Below, in pieces: positions 35,854-48,290 of a DNA stretch of 64,000 bases. How positions within the stretch are numbered: position 1 is the stretch's first letter; each line of letters starts with the position of its first letter. Source of the stretch: Viola odorata. Its lineage: Eukaryota; Streptophyta; Magnoliopsida; Malpighiales; Violaceae. The DNA lies in NCBI GenBank assembly GCA_963691705.1, contig OY829543.1:48030564-48094563 (forward strand), read 5' to 3'. The translations under genes were made by a program, and so were the position numbers. Under the pieces are notes generated by a model, which saw only the letters and a program-made list of their open reading frames with translations, had not been told where the DNA came from and made no database searches.

Positions 35854-38167
35854 CCGAAGAAGAAGGCTGACTCAGGATAGTACTAGTATAGGGTTGCTCA
35901 GAATCACCCAAAGGGGTGGAGGAATAAACCAGCCAATCATCACCATCATCATCATCCTGTCGAGTGAGAGTAGGATGAGATGAGAAGAATGATACTTGTT
36001 CAGAGAAGGCAACATCAGTAGACACGAGGTACTTTTGGAGATCTGGAGAGTAGCATCTGTATCCCTTCTAAAGCAGGGAATATCCCAAGAAAACACACTT
36101 CAATGCCTTAGGATCTAACTTTGTGATGTGAGGACGAACATCACGAATATAACATGTGCTACCAAAAATCTTTGGCTCTATGGGGAATAATGGTTTTCCA
36201 GGGGCAAGAACGGTGATTGGAATACCATCATCTAGAGCTGCAGACGACATGCTATTAATCAAGAAACATGCTGTAGAAACAGCGTCAGCCCAAAATTGCT
36301 TAGGGACCTTATTCTGAAATAAGAGAGCATGAGAAGTTTCTAGAAGATGTTTATTCTTCCTCTCAGCCACACCATTCTGAGATGGTGTGTCAACACATGA
36401 AGTATGATGCAAGATACCATGCTGAGTCATATACCTATGAAAGAGTTCAGACATATATTCCTTAGCATTATCACTTCGCAGCATACGAACAGATATACCA
36501 AACTGAGTTTGAATCTCAATACAAAATGCACAAAAGTGAGAGAACACCTCAGAACGATTCTTCATAAAATATATCCAAGTCATTCTAGAATAATCATCCA
36601 CAAATGTTATAAAATATCTAAATCCGGGTTTGGAGGTTACAGGACATGGACCCCAAACATCTGAATGAACTAATTCAAAAGCAGAATTTGTACGTTTACT
36701 AGTACGCGGACCCAAAGACGTGCGATGATGTTTCACAAAATGACAAGACTCACAATCAAGAGAAGTAGCAGACTTGAATTGTGGACACAATTGTCGTAGA
36801 TACTGCATATATGGATGTCCCAAACGACAGTGCGCTTCAAACAGAGAGGTAGTGCTGACACAAGCTACTGACTTCGGTACCCACTAATCAAGGATATAGA
36901 GACCACCGGATACATGTCCTCTACCAAAGACCCGCTTCGTCACTAGATCCTGAAGAAGACAATGATCAGGGAAAAATGAGATGAAACAGTTGAGGTCTTT
37001 TGTGAGCTTACTAACTGACATCAAATTAAATACCAACTTAGGTAGCCTAAGTACAGATGACATAGTAATCTCTGAAGTTGGTTCAACTATGCTAGAACCC
37101 TCAACATTGCGGGTGGTGCCATCCGCAATAGTGATCGGAGTAGATGTCCTAAAATTCTTAAAGTTTGAGAATACATTGGGATTACCTGTCATGTGCTCAT
37201 TTGCACCCGAGTCAATCACCCACTGATCAGAAGTGGTAACAAGACATGTTTTACCTGACTCAGCTGATTCAGGTTCCTTAGGCTGACCAGCTGAAGGACC
37301 AGGAAGCATGGCCACATTAGCTTACTTCATTCTCTGATTGCGATTCTGTAGTTTCTTACAAAACCGTTTTGTATGACCAGGTTCCTTGCAGTAAAAACAG
37401 ATAACATCACTGAGGTCACCCCCTCTATAATCACCATCTCGACTCTTGACATCAGCTCTGTAACTAGTCCTTTCCCTTCCACCTCCTTTGACAACAAGTG
37501 AAGTGGTATCCTGAGAGGGTAGAGTACACTCAGTTCGCAATATCCGACTGAAAGCTTCCTAGAGAGAGGGGATGTCACCACTAGATAGGATTTGAGACTT
37601 TGCAGTCTCAAACTCTGAAGAGAGGCCTGCAAGGAAACTCATTGTAGCCATCTGTTCTCTCTGAGTCTGTTGCACTTTAATGTCAGCACTAAAAGGCAAC
37701 AACATGTTTAGTTCCTCATAGGTTTTCTTGAAATCCATAAAGTAGTTCATAAGGGATTTCCCTTCCTTCTCAGCTCGATAGAAGGCTCTGCACACATCAT
37801 ACATTCGAGATACATTCCCTTTACCAGAGTATAGGAATTCCAGATAATCAATTAGCTCATTCACAGTTTCACAATGATTAACCAACCCAAGAATTTCACC
37901 ATCCATAGAATTCTAAATTTGCAAAAATAATTGAGCATCCTCCCTTACCCAAATCTGCTCATTCTCATCAGTTGGAGGATCCTCATTCCAATGATTAACT
38001 TTTCCAATACTACGGAGATATAATTTAATTGTCTTTCTCCACTTAAGAAAATTAGCGTGATTCAATTTATGCTCTGTAATTCTACTCAAATTAGGAACAA
38101 CCAACATTGGAGCAGGAGGAGCAGCAGCAGTAACAATTTCTTTATTCTCTGCCATCTTTAATAGCAA
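35854..38167 (-). pseudogene. Copia-1 gag, protease and integrase region (broken)
   Basis: Gag starts at about 38152 (MAENKEIV) and is interrupted by stops near 37912 and 37557. Its zinc knuckle CFYCKEPGHTKRFC (about 37380-37420) has the full CX2CX4HX4C pattern. The protease DSGANEHM lies near 37205-37225. Integrase runs through 36068-36823 with a cysteine/histidine finger, a VHSDVWGP aspartate, a SDNAKEY aspartate and an SQNGVAERKN glutamate, so the DDE residues are present. A stop interrupts after VFLGYS near 36070. The frame ends where the guest element begins at 35849. Confidence 0.9.
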
Positions 38168-38665
38168 ATACGGTACAAATGCGCAACAAATACGAAATAA
38201 ATTCAGAGTAAATTAGCACAAATCAGCCAACAAGAAGAACTAGTGACAAATTCAGAGCACAAAATGAGCAGATGTACGAGCAAATATTCGTACGAACACG
38301 CAATGAACAGTAACACACAAGGGCAATTTCGGACTTTCAAAAGAATGAACAGCAAACGTCGTCGAAACTGCAAGACGACCCCAGATACCTGACCGGAATG
38401 AGACGGCGAGCAAAACCCAACCAACGACGAGGTCAGCGGTGGCCGGATGGCCTGTCACGCGCCGGCACGTGGAACAGTGGTCGGAGTGCTCAAGCCGCGT
38501 GTGGCGGCGCGTCCGTGATCATAACGCAATGATTCCAGTTGCTCCCGCCTCGATTCGTCATCCCGCTCCTTTCTGTCGAGCGGTGAGAATACAGGCGGCC
38601 GGGAAGTGGTCGGACGGAGAGACAGACAAAGAGTTTCAGTTTTCCTAATTAATGCTCCGCTACCA

Positions 38666-38802
38666 TGTAATTGCAAATGAAGAATAATGATTTCTTACCA
38701 TTAAACCAAAGGGTATACACATATATATAGTTTGTACACTATACTCTACTTCTACCAATACGTACACCGTATACATATACAAATACATACACTATTCTAA
38801 CA
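38666..38802 (-). repeat. Copia-1 5' LTR (137 bp)
   Basis: Partner of 32360-32496. The primer-binding site directly adjoins its inner edge. Confidence 0.95.
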
Positions 38803-38807
38803 GCCTC

Positions 38808-39700
38808 TAAGTTGCGGAAGCCGAGCCCACCGTTCTTTTTATTGTCACACGTCGATTTCCAGCTAGCCCAGTGTATCTTGTTTCTTTGTTCTATCTGCCC
38901 CCACCAGAATTTAGCTATCATTTTACATAGTTCTTGACAGAGCGTGCGTGGGAGGCGAAAGCAGGACATGGAGTAGGAAGGGACAACTATAGCTACTTAT
39001 TTGATTAGAATTTCTTTTACACCGGGAGAGAGTGCCCTTCCATTCTTCTAGTTTAGTAGCGACCTTCTTCTTGATTTCTTTGAAAGTGTCCGTCTTAGAT
39101 TTATTGATGAGCGAAGGTAAGCCAAGATATTTGTCCTGTGTGCCCACATTTGTTACTCCCATTAAGGAGATGATCTTTGATTTGATATCTTGGGGTGTGT
39201 TTCTGCCAAAGAAAATGGCAAATTTCTCCAAATTTACCTGTTGTCCACTCGCCATTTCATAGACACGGAGGATGTCCAAGATTTTTTTGCATTCATGTTC
39301 ATTTGCTTCACAAAAGAGAATTGAATCGTCAGCAAAAAATAAATGGGAGATTACAAGACACTGTCTAGTTACCTTAATACCATGAATTTCTCCCTTATAA
39401 ACTGCTTGCGTGAGCATATTGGATAGGCCCTTCGCGCATAAGAGGAAGAGAAAAGGAGATAAGGGATCCCCTTGTCTGATACCTCTAGTTGGCTGAAAAT
39501 ATCCATGCTTGTCGTCATTAATGACTACCGAATAGGTAACCGAAGAGACGCATTCTAAGATCCATGAGACCCATCACTGATGAAAACTCATTTTGGTCAT
39601 AATGGCCTCCAAGTATTTTCACTCTACTCTATCAAAAGCTTTTGACATATCAAGTTTAATTGTTATCTCGCATTGTTTCTGATTCGTGCAACTCTTCAAC
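38808..39700 (-). pseudogene. LINE nest layer, middle piece: reverse transcriptase core
   Basis: This piece holds the RT catalytic core of the minus-strand LINE: KLDMSKAFDRVE (about 39630-39670), RGIRQGDPLSPFLF (about 39435-39480), the catalytic FADDS (about 39315-39335) and the DKYLGLP motif (about 39120-39150). It ends with NGGLGFRNLEA at the copia-1 junction. Stops occur at several places (for example after DRVE and in the following block), so it is dead. Edges are the copia-1 duplication at 38803-38807 and the copia-2 duplication at 39701-39705. Confidence 0.9.
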
Positions 39701-39705
39701 TAGTG

Positions 39706-39921
39706 TGACTTGAAAAACAGAATAGACTTTGATAACAGGTATGTGAAGAATGACAAAGTAATGTGTAAATTGATTTGCCTCATGTAGTATATATTTATAC
39801 TAGTGTACAGATAACAACTGTTGAGATTTACATTAGAATTTGAAACCTATCTAATTGAATTTAAATAGAGATTAGGATAAAGATGATTTCAAATTTGATT
39901 TACGATGGGTTTGTTACTTGA
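39706..39921 (-). repeat. Copia-2 3' LTR
   Basis: Pairs with 44185-44397. The outermost two bases (39706-39707) are not matched in the partner, so the exact edge could be 39708. Confidence 0.85.
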
Positions 39922-42900
39922 TACCCCCCCGCAAACAGAGCGAGGGCTTTGCGAAAGCGATAGTTTTTCCTGTGAAGAACAGAAGCGCGTAGTGGATAAC
40001 CCTTTAGTCAAGATATCAGCAAGTTGATCATTGGAGGAGACAAAGCATACCAATAGTTCACGCTTGGCGATTCTATCGCGAACAAAGTGAAAATCAACTT
40101 CCACGTGTTTAGTGCGGGCATGAAACACGGGATTAGTAGAGAGATATGTAGCACCCAAATTGTCACACCAGAGAATGAAGGGAGATGAGACAGGAAATCC
40201 AAGTTCTCGTAGAAGGAGACCAACCCATGTGGAGTCTGCAGCACCATCGGCCAATGCTTTGTATTCGGCTTCAGTAACGAGCAACAGTACGTTATTTCCT
40301 AGACTGCCAGGAAATCAAGTTCGTACCAAAATACGTTAGGTAACCACCGGTGGATTTGCGATCAATAGAGCAGCCAACCCAGTCAGCATCAGTGAAGGTT
40401 TGTACAGTAGGATGAGGGGATTGTATGTAGTAAAGACCAAGAGAAAGAGTGCCACACACATAGCGTAATGTGCATTTAACCATGAGCTAATGTCCTACCA
40501 AAGGTTGATGCATGAATTGACAGACCCTGTTAACTGCAAAGGCAATGTCAGGCCGTGTCATAGTAAGATATAGTGAGGAACCAACAGTGTTGCGGAAGAG
40601 AGTAGCATCATGAAAGGGAGCTTGTGAAGATTCCGAAGAGACAGAAGTAGAGGAAATAGGTGTTGGAGCTGGCTTGGCAGTGAGCATACCTGCTTTACTC
40701 AATAAATCATGAGCATACCGTGTCTGGGTTAAGTGAAGACCAGATGACATGCGACGTGCCTCAATGCCCAGGAAAAAATTTAGATCACCCAAGTCTCGAA
40801 TCATAAAGGCCCGACCAAGATTTGTTATAAGTGTGCGGAGAAAAGTAGAGTCATTCCCGGTGAGTACAATATCATCAACATACAGCAGCAAGTACGGAAC
40901 TATATTCCGATGACGATAGATGAACAACGATGTATTAAGATGAGAGCAAACAAAACCCATGGTAAGCAGGAATGGGGCCAATTTGGAATACCAGGCACGG
41001 GGAGCCTGTTTCAAACTGTACAAGGAGCGCTTGAGAAGACAGACATGACCAGGGTTGGTTTTATCAATATAACCAGGAGGTTGGACCATTAAGACAGGTT
41101 CCAATAGATCACCATTCAGGAAGGCATTATGGACATCAAGTTGGCGGATACCCCAACCCGAAGTGACCGCAATAGAGAGAACTAACCAAATCATGGATGG
41201 TTTGACAACGAGACTGAATGTTTCATGAAAATCAACACCCTCTTGTTGGTGAAAATCCTTCGCAACGAGACGTGCTATGTAACGCTCGATCGAGCCATCA
41301 ACACGCCTTTTAATTTTATAAATCCAGCGGCAACCAACAAGGTTCATGGAGGAAGTTTTTGGAACTAATATCCACGTATTATTCCGTTGAAGAGCAGACA
41401 TCTCACTGCCCATGGCCTTGCGCCATTCAGGATAAACACTAGCCTTCAAATAAGTTGTCAGTTCAGAGGAAGAGACCGGTGTGAGCAGTGCGTTGAATGG
41501 CTGTTTTGGTTTTGGGTGTGGCCGGAGGACCATGGTATGGGTGCGGCGTGGCAGTGGAGGAGGGACAATATTTGTTTGACCTGTAGCTGAGGAAGGGATT
41601 GTAGATATGGAGGATGAGCTGGGTATTGGGGAATTTATTTGAGTGTGCTGGGAAGATGGAGTGTGGGCTGAGCTATGGGCTGTAGAGGGAGCCACGGGCT
41701 GAGTTATAAGGGGACCTTGCTGAGAGATGGCCAGACTGTCTGAAGATGAGCCAGGCGTTCTAGGTGCAGCAGATGGGCTAGAGCGTGCAGGTGGGTCGGA
41801 GGCAGCAGGCTACCAATGGGCTGAAGGTGACTGAGCCTGCAACACAGATGTTAAAGGAAGCAACCAAGGAGCAACAACAGGAGAATTGTCATTTTGACAA
41901 ACAGACAGATTTTGAGTAGCAGAATAGGAAGAGTAGGGGAACGAAGACTCATCAAAATAGACATGTCGTGCAATATATAGACGATTTGTAGCAACATCAA
42001 GGAAACGGTAACTAGAGTGAAATGGACTATAACCTAGGAATACACAGTGTTTAGTTCGAAAGTCCATTTTGTGTCTATTATATGGTCGAAGGTGAGGAAA
42101 ACAGGAACACCCAAAGGTTTTTAGAAATAAAAAATCCAGATTTCATTTATACAGTTTCTGAAAAGGGGACTCATTGTGTAGAGTCGGAGAGGGTAGCCGA
42201 TTGATGAGATACGTAGCAGTATCAAATGCATATAACCAAAATTTGGATGGTAAAGAGGCATGTTTTAGTAAGATTAGACCACATTTGACAACATATCTGT
42301 GTTTACGTTCGACCTGCCCATTCTGTTGGTGGGTGTGGGGGCAGATTAATCGGTGTTGAATCCCGACCGACAAGAAATATGGATTTAATTTTCGAAATTC
42401 TCCCCCCAATCCGTTTGTACAGATTTGATTCTTTTATCAAACTGACGCTCAACAAAATTTTGAAACTAAACAAAGGTAGAGTAGACATCTGATTTGAGTG
42501 ATTAAGGATAAATCCAAGAAAAGCGTGAATAATCATCGACGAGAAGTAAAAAATATTTTTGACCAGTTGAAGATAACACAGGAGCTGGGCCCCAAACATC
42601 TGCAAAAATTAAATCCAAAGGTGCATGACTGGTATGACTTGTGACTGATAAAGACAATTTGGACGACTTACCAAACGTACAAGACTGACAAAAGAAGTTC
42701 TTAACAGAAGGAGCCATAAGAGGCAGTTTATTTCGATTAACTAATAATTGAAAAACTTGAGTTCCTGGATGCCCAAGTCACTTGTGCCAGACCTCTGCAG
42801 TAGTACGCTCAGCTAGGTTAACTGTGGGCTGTAGAACTGGAGAAACGTCGGGCTGCAAACAGTAAAGGCCCCCACTACTCTGCACTTGGAATAGTGTTTG

Positions 42901-44160
42901 TCTGATAATCGGGTCCTTCACAAAGAAATGACGAGGGTGAAATTCCCAATAAATATTATTTTCAGTAGCAAATTTTTGTACTGAAATTAAGGATTTAGAG
43001 ATATCTAAGGCATGCAAAATATTTTGTAAGGTTAATGAGCGAGATGGAGTTTGAAGAGAGGTGTTACCAATGTGCTCAATTGGTATGGTCTTACCATTCC
43101 CCATCTGCAGCATGTCGAAACCATGGTAATCGTTGTTGGTGGACAGACGACTCACATCAGGAGTCACGTGGTGTGAAGCACCTGTATCAGGGTACCACAT
43201 GGATTGTTGTCCAAGAGCATTCTCCACTAGGTTTGCTTGTGGATTGTGGACTGGTGGTTCAGGTGAAAACCTCATAGAATAGGTAGTCGTATAGTGGACA
43301 TAGTTGCGGCAAATCTGACATCGAGGACCATTATTGGAGCGCTGGTTGTTCCATTGACGATTGTGGCGGCCTCTAACGCCCCTATGGTACCGGCCACCTC
43401 GGTTTTTATTGGGTCGTTGAGATCCCTGTGAGGTGTGTTGTGTGTAGTGCACAACTAGGGGCTCAGGAATGGTCTTAGGTACAGACGTCTATCAGAAGAA
43501 GGATTAACATCAGGCAAATCATCATCCAATAAAAATTCATGACTAATGAGTGCACTTTGAAGATCAGAAAATGTCAGGGAACTCAGACGAGTATTCAGAG
43601 ATGCAACAATAGTTTTCAGTTCAGGGCGTAAACCGCGCAATACATAAACAACAAAATCTTCTTGAGGGACTGGATGTCCAGTCGCAGATAACTCATCATA
43701 AACAACTTTAGCTCATTTTAGATAGCTAGAAACATTATCATCCCCTTGTTTCAGTTTATGGAGAGCAAGATGAAGAGATAATACCCGTGACGTAGACGGA
43801 GAGGCAAAGGCTGCTTCCAAGGACTGCCAAACTTGACGTGCGGTGGTGCAGTCTATGATTATAGGAAGCGCATCAGGGGAGAGAGTGCTGATTATAGCAC
43901 TCATAATCTGTTGATCCTGCTGAACCCAGGCAGTAAACAAAGGGTTCCTTTGTAGTTGAGCTTGTCCCGCAACAACAAGCCGCTCAGACGGACACGGGAT
44001 CATGCCATCGACATATCCAAATAGCCCCTGACTGAGGAGAAACGATTTCATTTGGGTGCGCCAATAGAGAAAATTTTCATGGGTTAATTTGAGGCTTATG
44101 TAGTGATGAACATTTAAGGTAGGAGGCGAAGTGGCTGTTGATGTTGTTGACATAATGGCA
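39922..44160 (-). pseudogene. Copia-2 gag-pol, broken by frame shifts and stops
   Basis: Gag starts at about 44153 (MSTTSTATSP) and runs to about 43455 with one break. Its zinc knuckle near 43290-43325 reads CX2CX4HX4Y, so the last cysteine is replaced. Protease is PDTGASHHV (about 43175-43205). Integrase is split between 42502-42717 (FADVWGP, VDDYSRF) and 42143-42409 (HQQNGQVERKH with the glutamate), with a frame break around the second aspartate. RT occupies 40487-41695 (QLDVHNAFLNGDL, catalytic LLLYVDDIVLTGN). RNase H is split between 40292-40483 (TDADWVGCS) and 39889-40284 (LWCDNLGATYL, QLADILTKGL). At least six interruptions make it non-autonomous. Confidence 0.9.
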
Positions 44161-44184
44161 GTAATGCAAGTAGCTCCGCTATCA

Positions 44185-44397
44185 ACTTGAAAAATAGAAT
44201 AGACTTTGATAACAGGTATGTGAAGAATGACAAAGTAATGTGTATATTGATTTGCCTCATGTAGTACATATTTATACTAGTGTACAATAACAACCGTTGA
44301 GATTTACATTAAAATTTGAAACCTATCTAATTGAATTTAAATAGAGATTAGGATATAGATGATTTCAAATTTGATTTGCGATGGGTTTGTTACTTAA
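44185..44397 (-). repeat. Copia-2 5' LTR
   Basis: Adjacent to the primer-binding site at 44173-44184. Outer edge set by the TAGTG duplication. Confidence 0.85.
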
Positions 44398-44402
44398 TAG
44401 TG

Positions 44403-45020
44403 CGTGATTTCGTGTGCTATCAAATTGTTGTCCGAGATGAGTCTATTCTCCACGACGGCATTTTGCGTTTCAGAAATCAGTTTCGGGATGACTTTTCGAA
44501 GTCTAGTTGCTAGAATTTTAGAGATAACCTTATATAGAACATAGCACAAAGTTATTGGACGCAATTGCTTCAAATTCTCCACTGTCTAGACCTTGGGAAT
44601 TAAGGTAAGGAGGGTGTGATTGGAGCTTTTTAACAGTCGATCGCCAATGAAAAAGCTCTGAACTGCGTTGCATAGCTCTGGTCCGAGTATATCCCAATAA
44701 GTTTGAAAAAAATTCGCTGTGAGGCCGTCATCAGCTAGGGCCTTGTTTGGATCAAGAGCGAAAATTGCAGCTTTGATTTCAGAAATGGTGACAGAAGCGC
44801 AGAGCATGGAGTTGTCTCTAGTTGTTACTCGGTTATTGAGTCCATTGAGGGAGTCCATGGAAAACTGAGAGTGTGATGTTGTGAAAAGCTGCTGGTAATA
44901 GTCAATAGCCACTTTGCCAATATTCTCATTACCAATTTGAGTCGATCCTTGCTCATCATTGATTCTGTAAATCGTGTTTCGATGCCTGCGTTGTTTAGTT
45001 ATGGCATGGAAGGTACATCT
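44403..45020 (-). pseudogene. LINE nest layer, 5' piece: start of reverse transcriptase
   Basis: The minus-strand translation carries the region upstream of the LINE RT palm: FHAITKQRRHRNTIYRI (about 44955-45010), then DYYQQLFT (about 44885-44905), IFALDPNKAL (about 44735-44765), GPELCNAVQSFF, TLLTLIPKV at about 44590, and LRPITLCYVLYKVISKILA (about 44510-44570). One stop separates the last two. The endonuclease domain is missing, so this LINE was 5'-truncated when it inserted, or the end has been lost. It stops at the copia-2 duplication. Confidence 0.85.
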
Positions 45021-47753
45021 TCAATATCATTGACATAAAGAGACCGATCATATTTAAAGAAAAATTAAAGGAACCGAATCCTTATTATTGTTGTGGAAAA
45101 GAAGAGTTTGAAGTTCAAAGGTACGCGTTTGGAGTATTGTTTGAGGGAACCTTCCCATAAAAACCATCACATAAGTGCTCTTTCATGGTGTTATATGTTT
45201 TTGTAAGCATTTATTATAAGAAATGTGTATCCCAACTTCTTGACTTTGCTTTCTACAACACAACACATCATCTCAAAGGTGCCAAAGTAATGTATCCAAT
45301 AATGTAACAATTAATTAATGGATTTTGCTAACCTTTCTCTAAGTTAGCATTGTGACTATTTTTAAGTTAACACAAATTATCTCTGCTTTAAATGAGAAAT
45401 TTTAATGAATTTAATATTTTCAAATATAATAATATAATTCCAATTTAATAAAATAATAATTTCTATCTCCTAGTACATTTAATTTAATTTAATTTAATTT
45501 ATTTTATTTTATTTTCTTCTATTTTTTTAACTTCCTCTCCTCCCTTCTCTAATTTACAAATCAAAATCAAAATTAAAAAAAAAAGAATTCTCAAATTTAC
45601 GAATCAAAAATGAAAAGAAAGGAAGAATGAGAGGTGAGAGGGTAATTTTTATGGATAAAATTCTACTAACTCTTGGCAAAGGTTTCTAATTTTTATTTTA
45701 TTTTAATCAGTTTAGAGTTATGTAACTTAATAACTTTATTTTATTTTATTTAACTCATTTCATATAACTAAATCTTCATCATACATATCAAATATTATAC
45801 ATAATAAAAGAGTTAATTTCATAATTGTGAAAAAAGAGAGAGAAGAAAATAAGAAGACCCAAAAACCCAATGCACAAGCCAAATTACCAAGAAACTAAAA
45901 CATGTCGATGGAAAAAAGGAATCAATTAATTGAAAATCATAAAATGAAACAAAAAACAATAAACGTACCAAGACTGAAAAAACAAATCACATTTTATTAA
46001 CATCATATTAATAGAGGATGATAGTCTCAAACATGAAATGAAAAGATAAATTGAAAAGAGAAAAAAAAATTACTGTATTAATGACATTTTTATCCCTCAA
46101 CTTTCAAAAATTGTTTAATTAGGTCCCTAAACTTTATAAACTACATATAATATTGTCTCTCAATTTTTCAATTTTATTTAAGTTTGTCATTGTCTTACTT
46201 CTTCGATAATAATAGATTGTTTTGTTCAATTATATATATATTTTAAACAAATTCAAAAAACATGATCACATCTTTTACTTGTCAGAGCTATTCCTTGATC
46301 CAAAGGCAAAATATTCATCTTAACTTATCAAAATTTTCAAATATCATATCAATTATTTCTAGTTGTACCTTTTTATTTGTGGAAGGGGGAGGATGGTGGG
46401 AGGCGGCTACTTGAGAAAGCTAGCTAGGTAACCTCACCCTACTTATCAACAAGTCTAACAATAATACTCATTCAAATTGATAGATACGGTATAACAATTG
46501 TGATATAAGCATAAAACTTATATGTATTCCTTAGCCTACCGAACTAAGATTGATTATTTTCGTACAACTAGTAGTAGATAGTTACAACATACACAAAAAT
46601 TAAACCATCGATATCTTTACTTAAAAAACGAAAGCCCTGAACTACTATCATCATCAATCCCGCGCCAATATTCTCCTTTGAAAAAAATAAACTAATTAGT
46701 TTAGAATACAACTCGAATTTAAGAATACATTACTTGAAAAAGAAAAGGAAAATATTATTGCACTATGAAGAAGATATATATATGTAATTTTGGAACATCA
46801 CAATCTTAATAATCATGAACATGTCATTCAAAAACAACTTTGTGATTTAAAATGACCATCTTATGCAAGGAATAAAATATTAATGTATGGATAAAAATTG
46901 CATAAACTTAAATTTCCTTGGTGGGGCAGACAAACAAATACATAAGAACATGGTTGCGATTGTCACTCTCAGCTTACAATTCATGCTAAAAAGAATCATT
47001 TTGTAGAAAAAAATTGGAGTGTGTCTACTGTGCAAAACTATGTCATATATCAGAGAGAAACATGAGCAGCTCACTAAACATGCCAACGTTCCCAAATTCA
47101 CAATGACACAATAATCATAAATTGTCAAGAAGTAATTATACGGGTTTATCTCACCACTATTTAGATTTATAATATTTTTAAAATTTAAAATTTAAAAACC
47201 GTCTAATCTGTAACGACCAATCCTAACATGTAGCTTCCTTATTGATTAATGCGAGTAGGTGAACAGAGTGACATGACTGACTTGGTTGACCTGGTGTACC
47301 GTATAATTCCTCGTAAAGTAGGAGGAAAGATGGGGAGGAACCCATTTTTCGTGGCTTTGGGTAAAAAGGAATCACTATATTCTTGACTTGAGAATATGAC
47401 TCATTGGCTTTAGTTTGAGTTAAGATTCTAACATTCTTATTCCATAGAATCTTTATTTTTTTCCCTGCCCACCACCTTTTTCTTTCTTTTCTTTTTTCCC
47501 TATTCTTCCATAATGGAATACATTTCGTGGTCATTTCTCACTTTCTAGTTCATCAAACACCATAGTACATGTGGTCAACAATAACCACAACCAATCAAAT
47601 ACCGACACGTGTCGGTCGCTTATGATTGACTAGTCTAATAAAAATGATTCTAATAACCTATGATGTCTTCTTCTTTCCAAGGTTCTTCTACTTGTGCATG
47701 AAAGAAAAATTAAATTCATGTAAGAGAGTCCTTTGTAAGTACAAGGATGCACA
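45021..47753. other. AT-rich intergenic sequence beyond the transposon nest
   Basis: At about 45028-45085 there is a relic of the hairpin MITE at 18680-18938 (CCGATCATATTTAA...GAACCGAATCC), abutting the LINE end. A (TTTAA/TTTTA)n low-complexity run lies at 45478-45520. Open stretches at 46880-47128 and 47223-47534 (minus) have no recognisable product. No gene supported. Confidence 0.5.
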
Positions 47754-48290
47754 TATATAAGCATGAAAGTAGTGGAGAATATAATTCAAAACAATAACAA
47801 CACAAACTTACAAAAGCATGGGTTAGGGTATTTTTGCTACATCAATAGAAAGGTAAGTACTTTCTATATGTACTATTATGGGGGAAATTAGTGGGTCATT
47901 GAGACATGATATGAAAGTTAAAATACTATGTTTATTCTATTCATGTACATATGTTATATAATACAAAAATATGAATAATGCAGTGAGGATTTTATAGCAA
48001 ATCCATACGCTACGGAAAGCAAATTGTGTCGCGGATGCACTTCGAAAATTATTAATACGTTGGGAATTGCAAAGCCTTGGAAGCGAAGCCCACACGCGTG
48101 TGATCCGTGTGACAGGTCATGCATCACAGCACAAGTCTTCTGCCTTCCCCTCCCCACTCGCGCGCACTCGAACCTTGTATGCTTGGAGTGCCCCTTGCAA
48201 GGCTTGGAAGTTATGCATACAGTTGGCAGCAATTGAAATTTGTGACTTGCATGGTACATTATTATGCCTCTAGCTCGTTCATGATATATT
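47754..48290 (+). ncRNA. Candidate transcription unit with TATA box, possible intron and GC-rich second exon
   Basis: A TATATAA box (47754-47760) is followed 90 bases later by a strong donor AAAG|GTAAGTA (GT at 47852) and then a possible acceptor TTTTATAG (ending 47997). The following ~290 bases are strikingly GC-rich for this region and open in several frames. One frame at 48001-48060 reads like the REANxVADALxK end motif of LINE-type RNase H. It could be a non-coding RNA, a short-protein gene or a LINE scrap. No product is assigned. Confidence 0.3.

Larger units (their letters stand above)
32360..38802 (-). mobile_element. Copia-1: full-length Ty1/copia retrotransposon (minus), itself interrupted
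   Basis: Length 6443 bp, including a 1.5-kb guest element at 34328-35848. LTRs 32360-32496 and 38666-38802 are 137 bp each, begin and end TG...CA, and differ at only two positions. The primer-binding site TGGTAGCGGAGC (minus, 38654-38665) directly abuts the 5' LTR and resembles the initiator tRNA-Met site. The polypurine tract GAGGGGAAG (32497-32505) abuts the 3' LTR. Domain order gag, protease, integrase, RT, RNase H is that of copia. The very similar LTRs imply a young insertion, although the coding region already has stops. Confidence 0.95.
39706..44397 (-). mobile_element. Copia-2: second Ty1/copia retrotransposon (minus) in the same LINE
   Basis: Length 4692 bp, flanked by TAGTG (39701-39705 and 44398-44402). 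LTRs 39706-39921 and 44185-44397 differ at about nine positions including a 1-bp indel, so this insertion looks older than copia-1. The LTR ends are not a clean TG...CA on both sides: minus-strand starts are TCAAG and TTAAG. The primer-binding site TGATAGCGGAGC (minus, 44173-44184) is close to that of copia-1, and a G-rich polypurine tract (minus GCGGGGGGGTA, 39922-39932) precedes the 3' LTR. Confidence 0.9.

Noticed and set aside
46880..47534. Two minus-strand frames of 82 and 103 codons
   Set aside because: AT-rich, low-complexity translations with no motif or gene structure.
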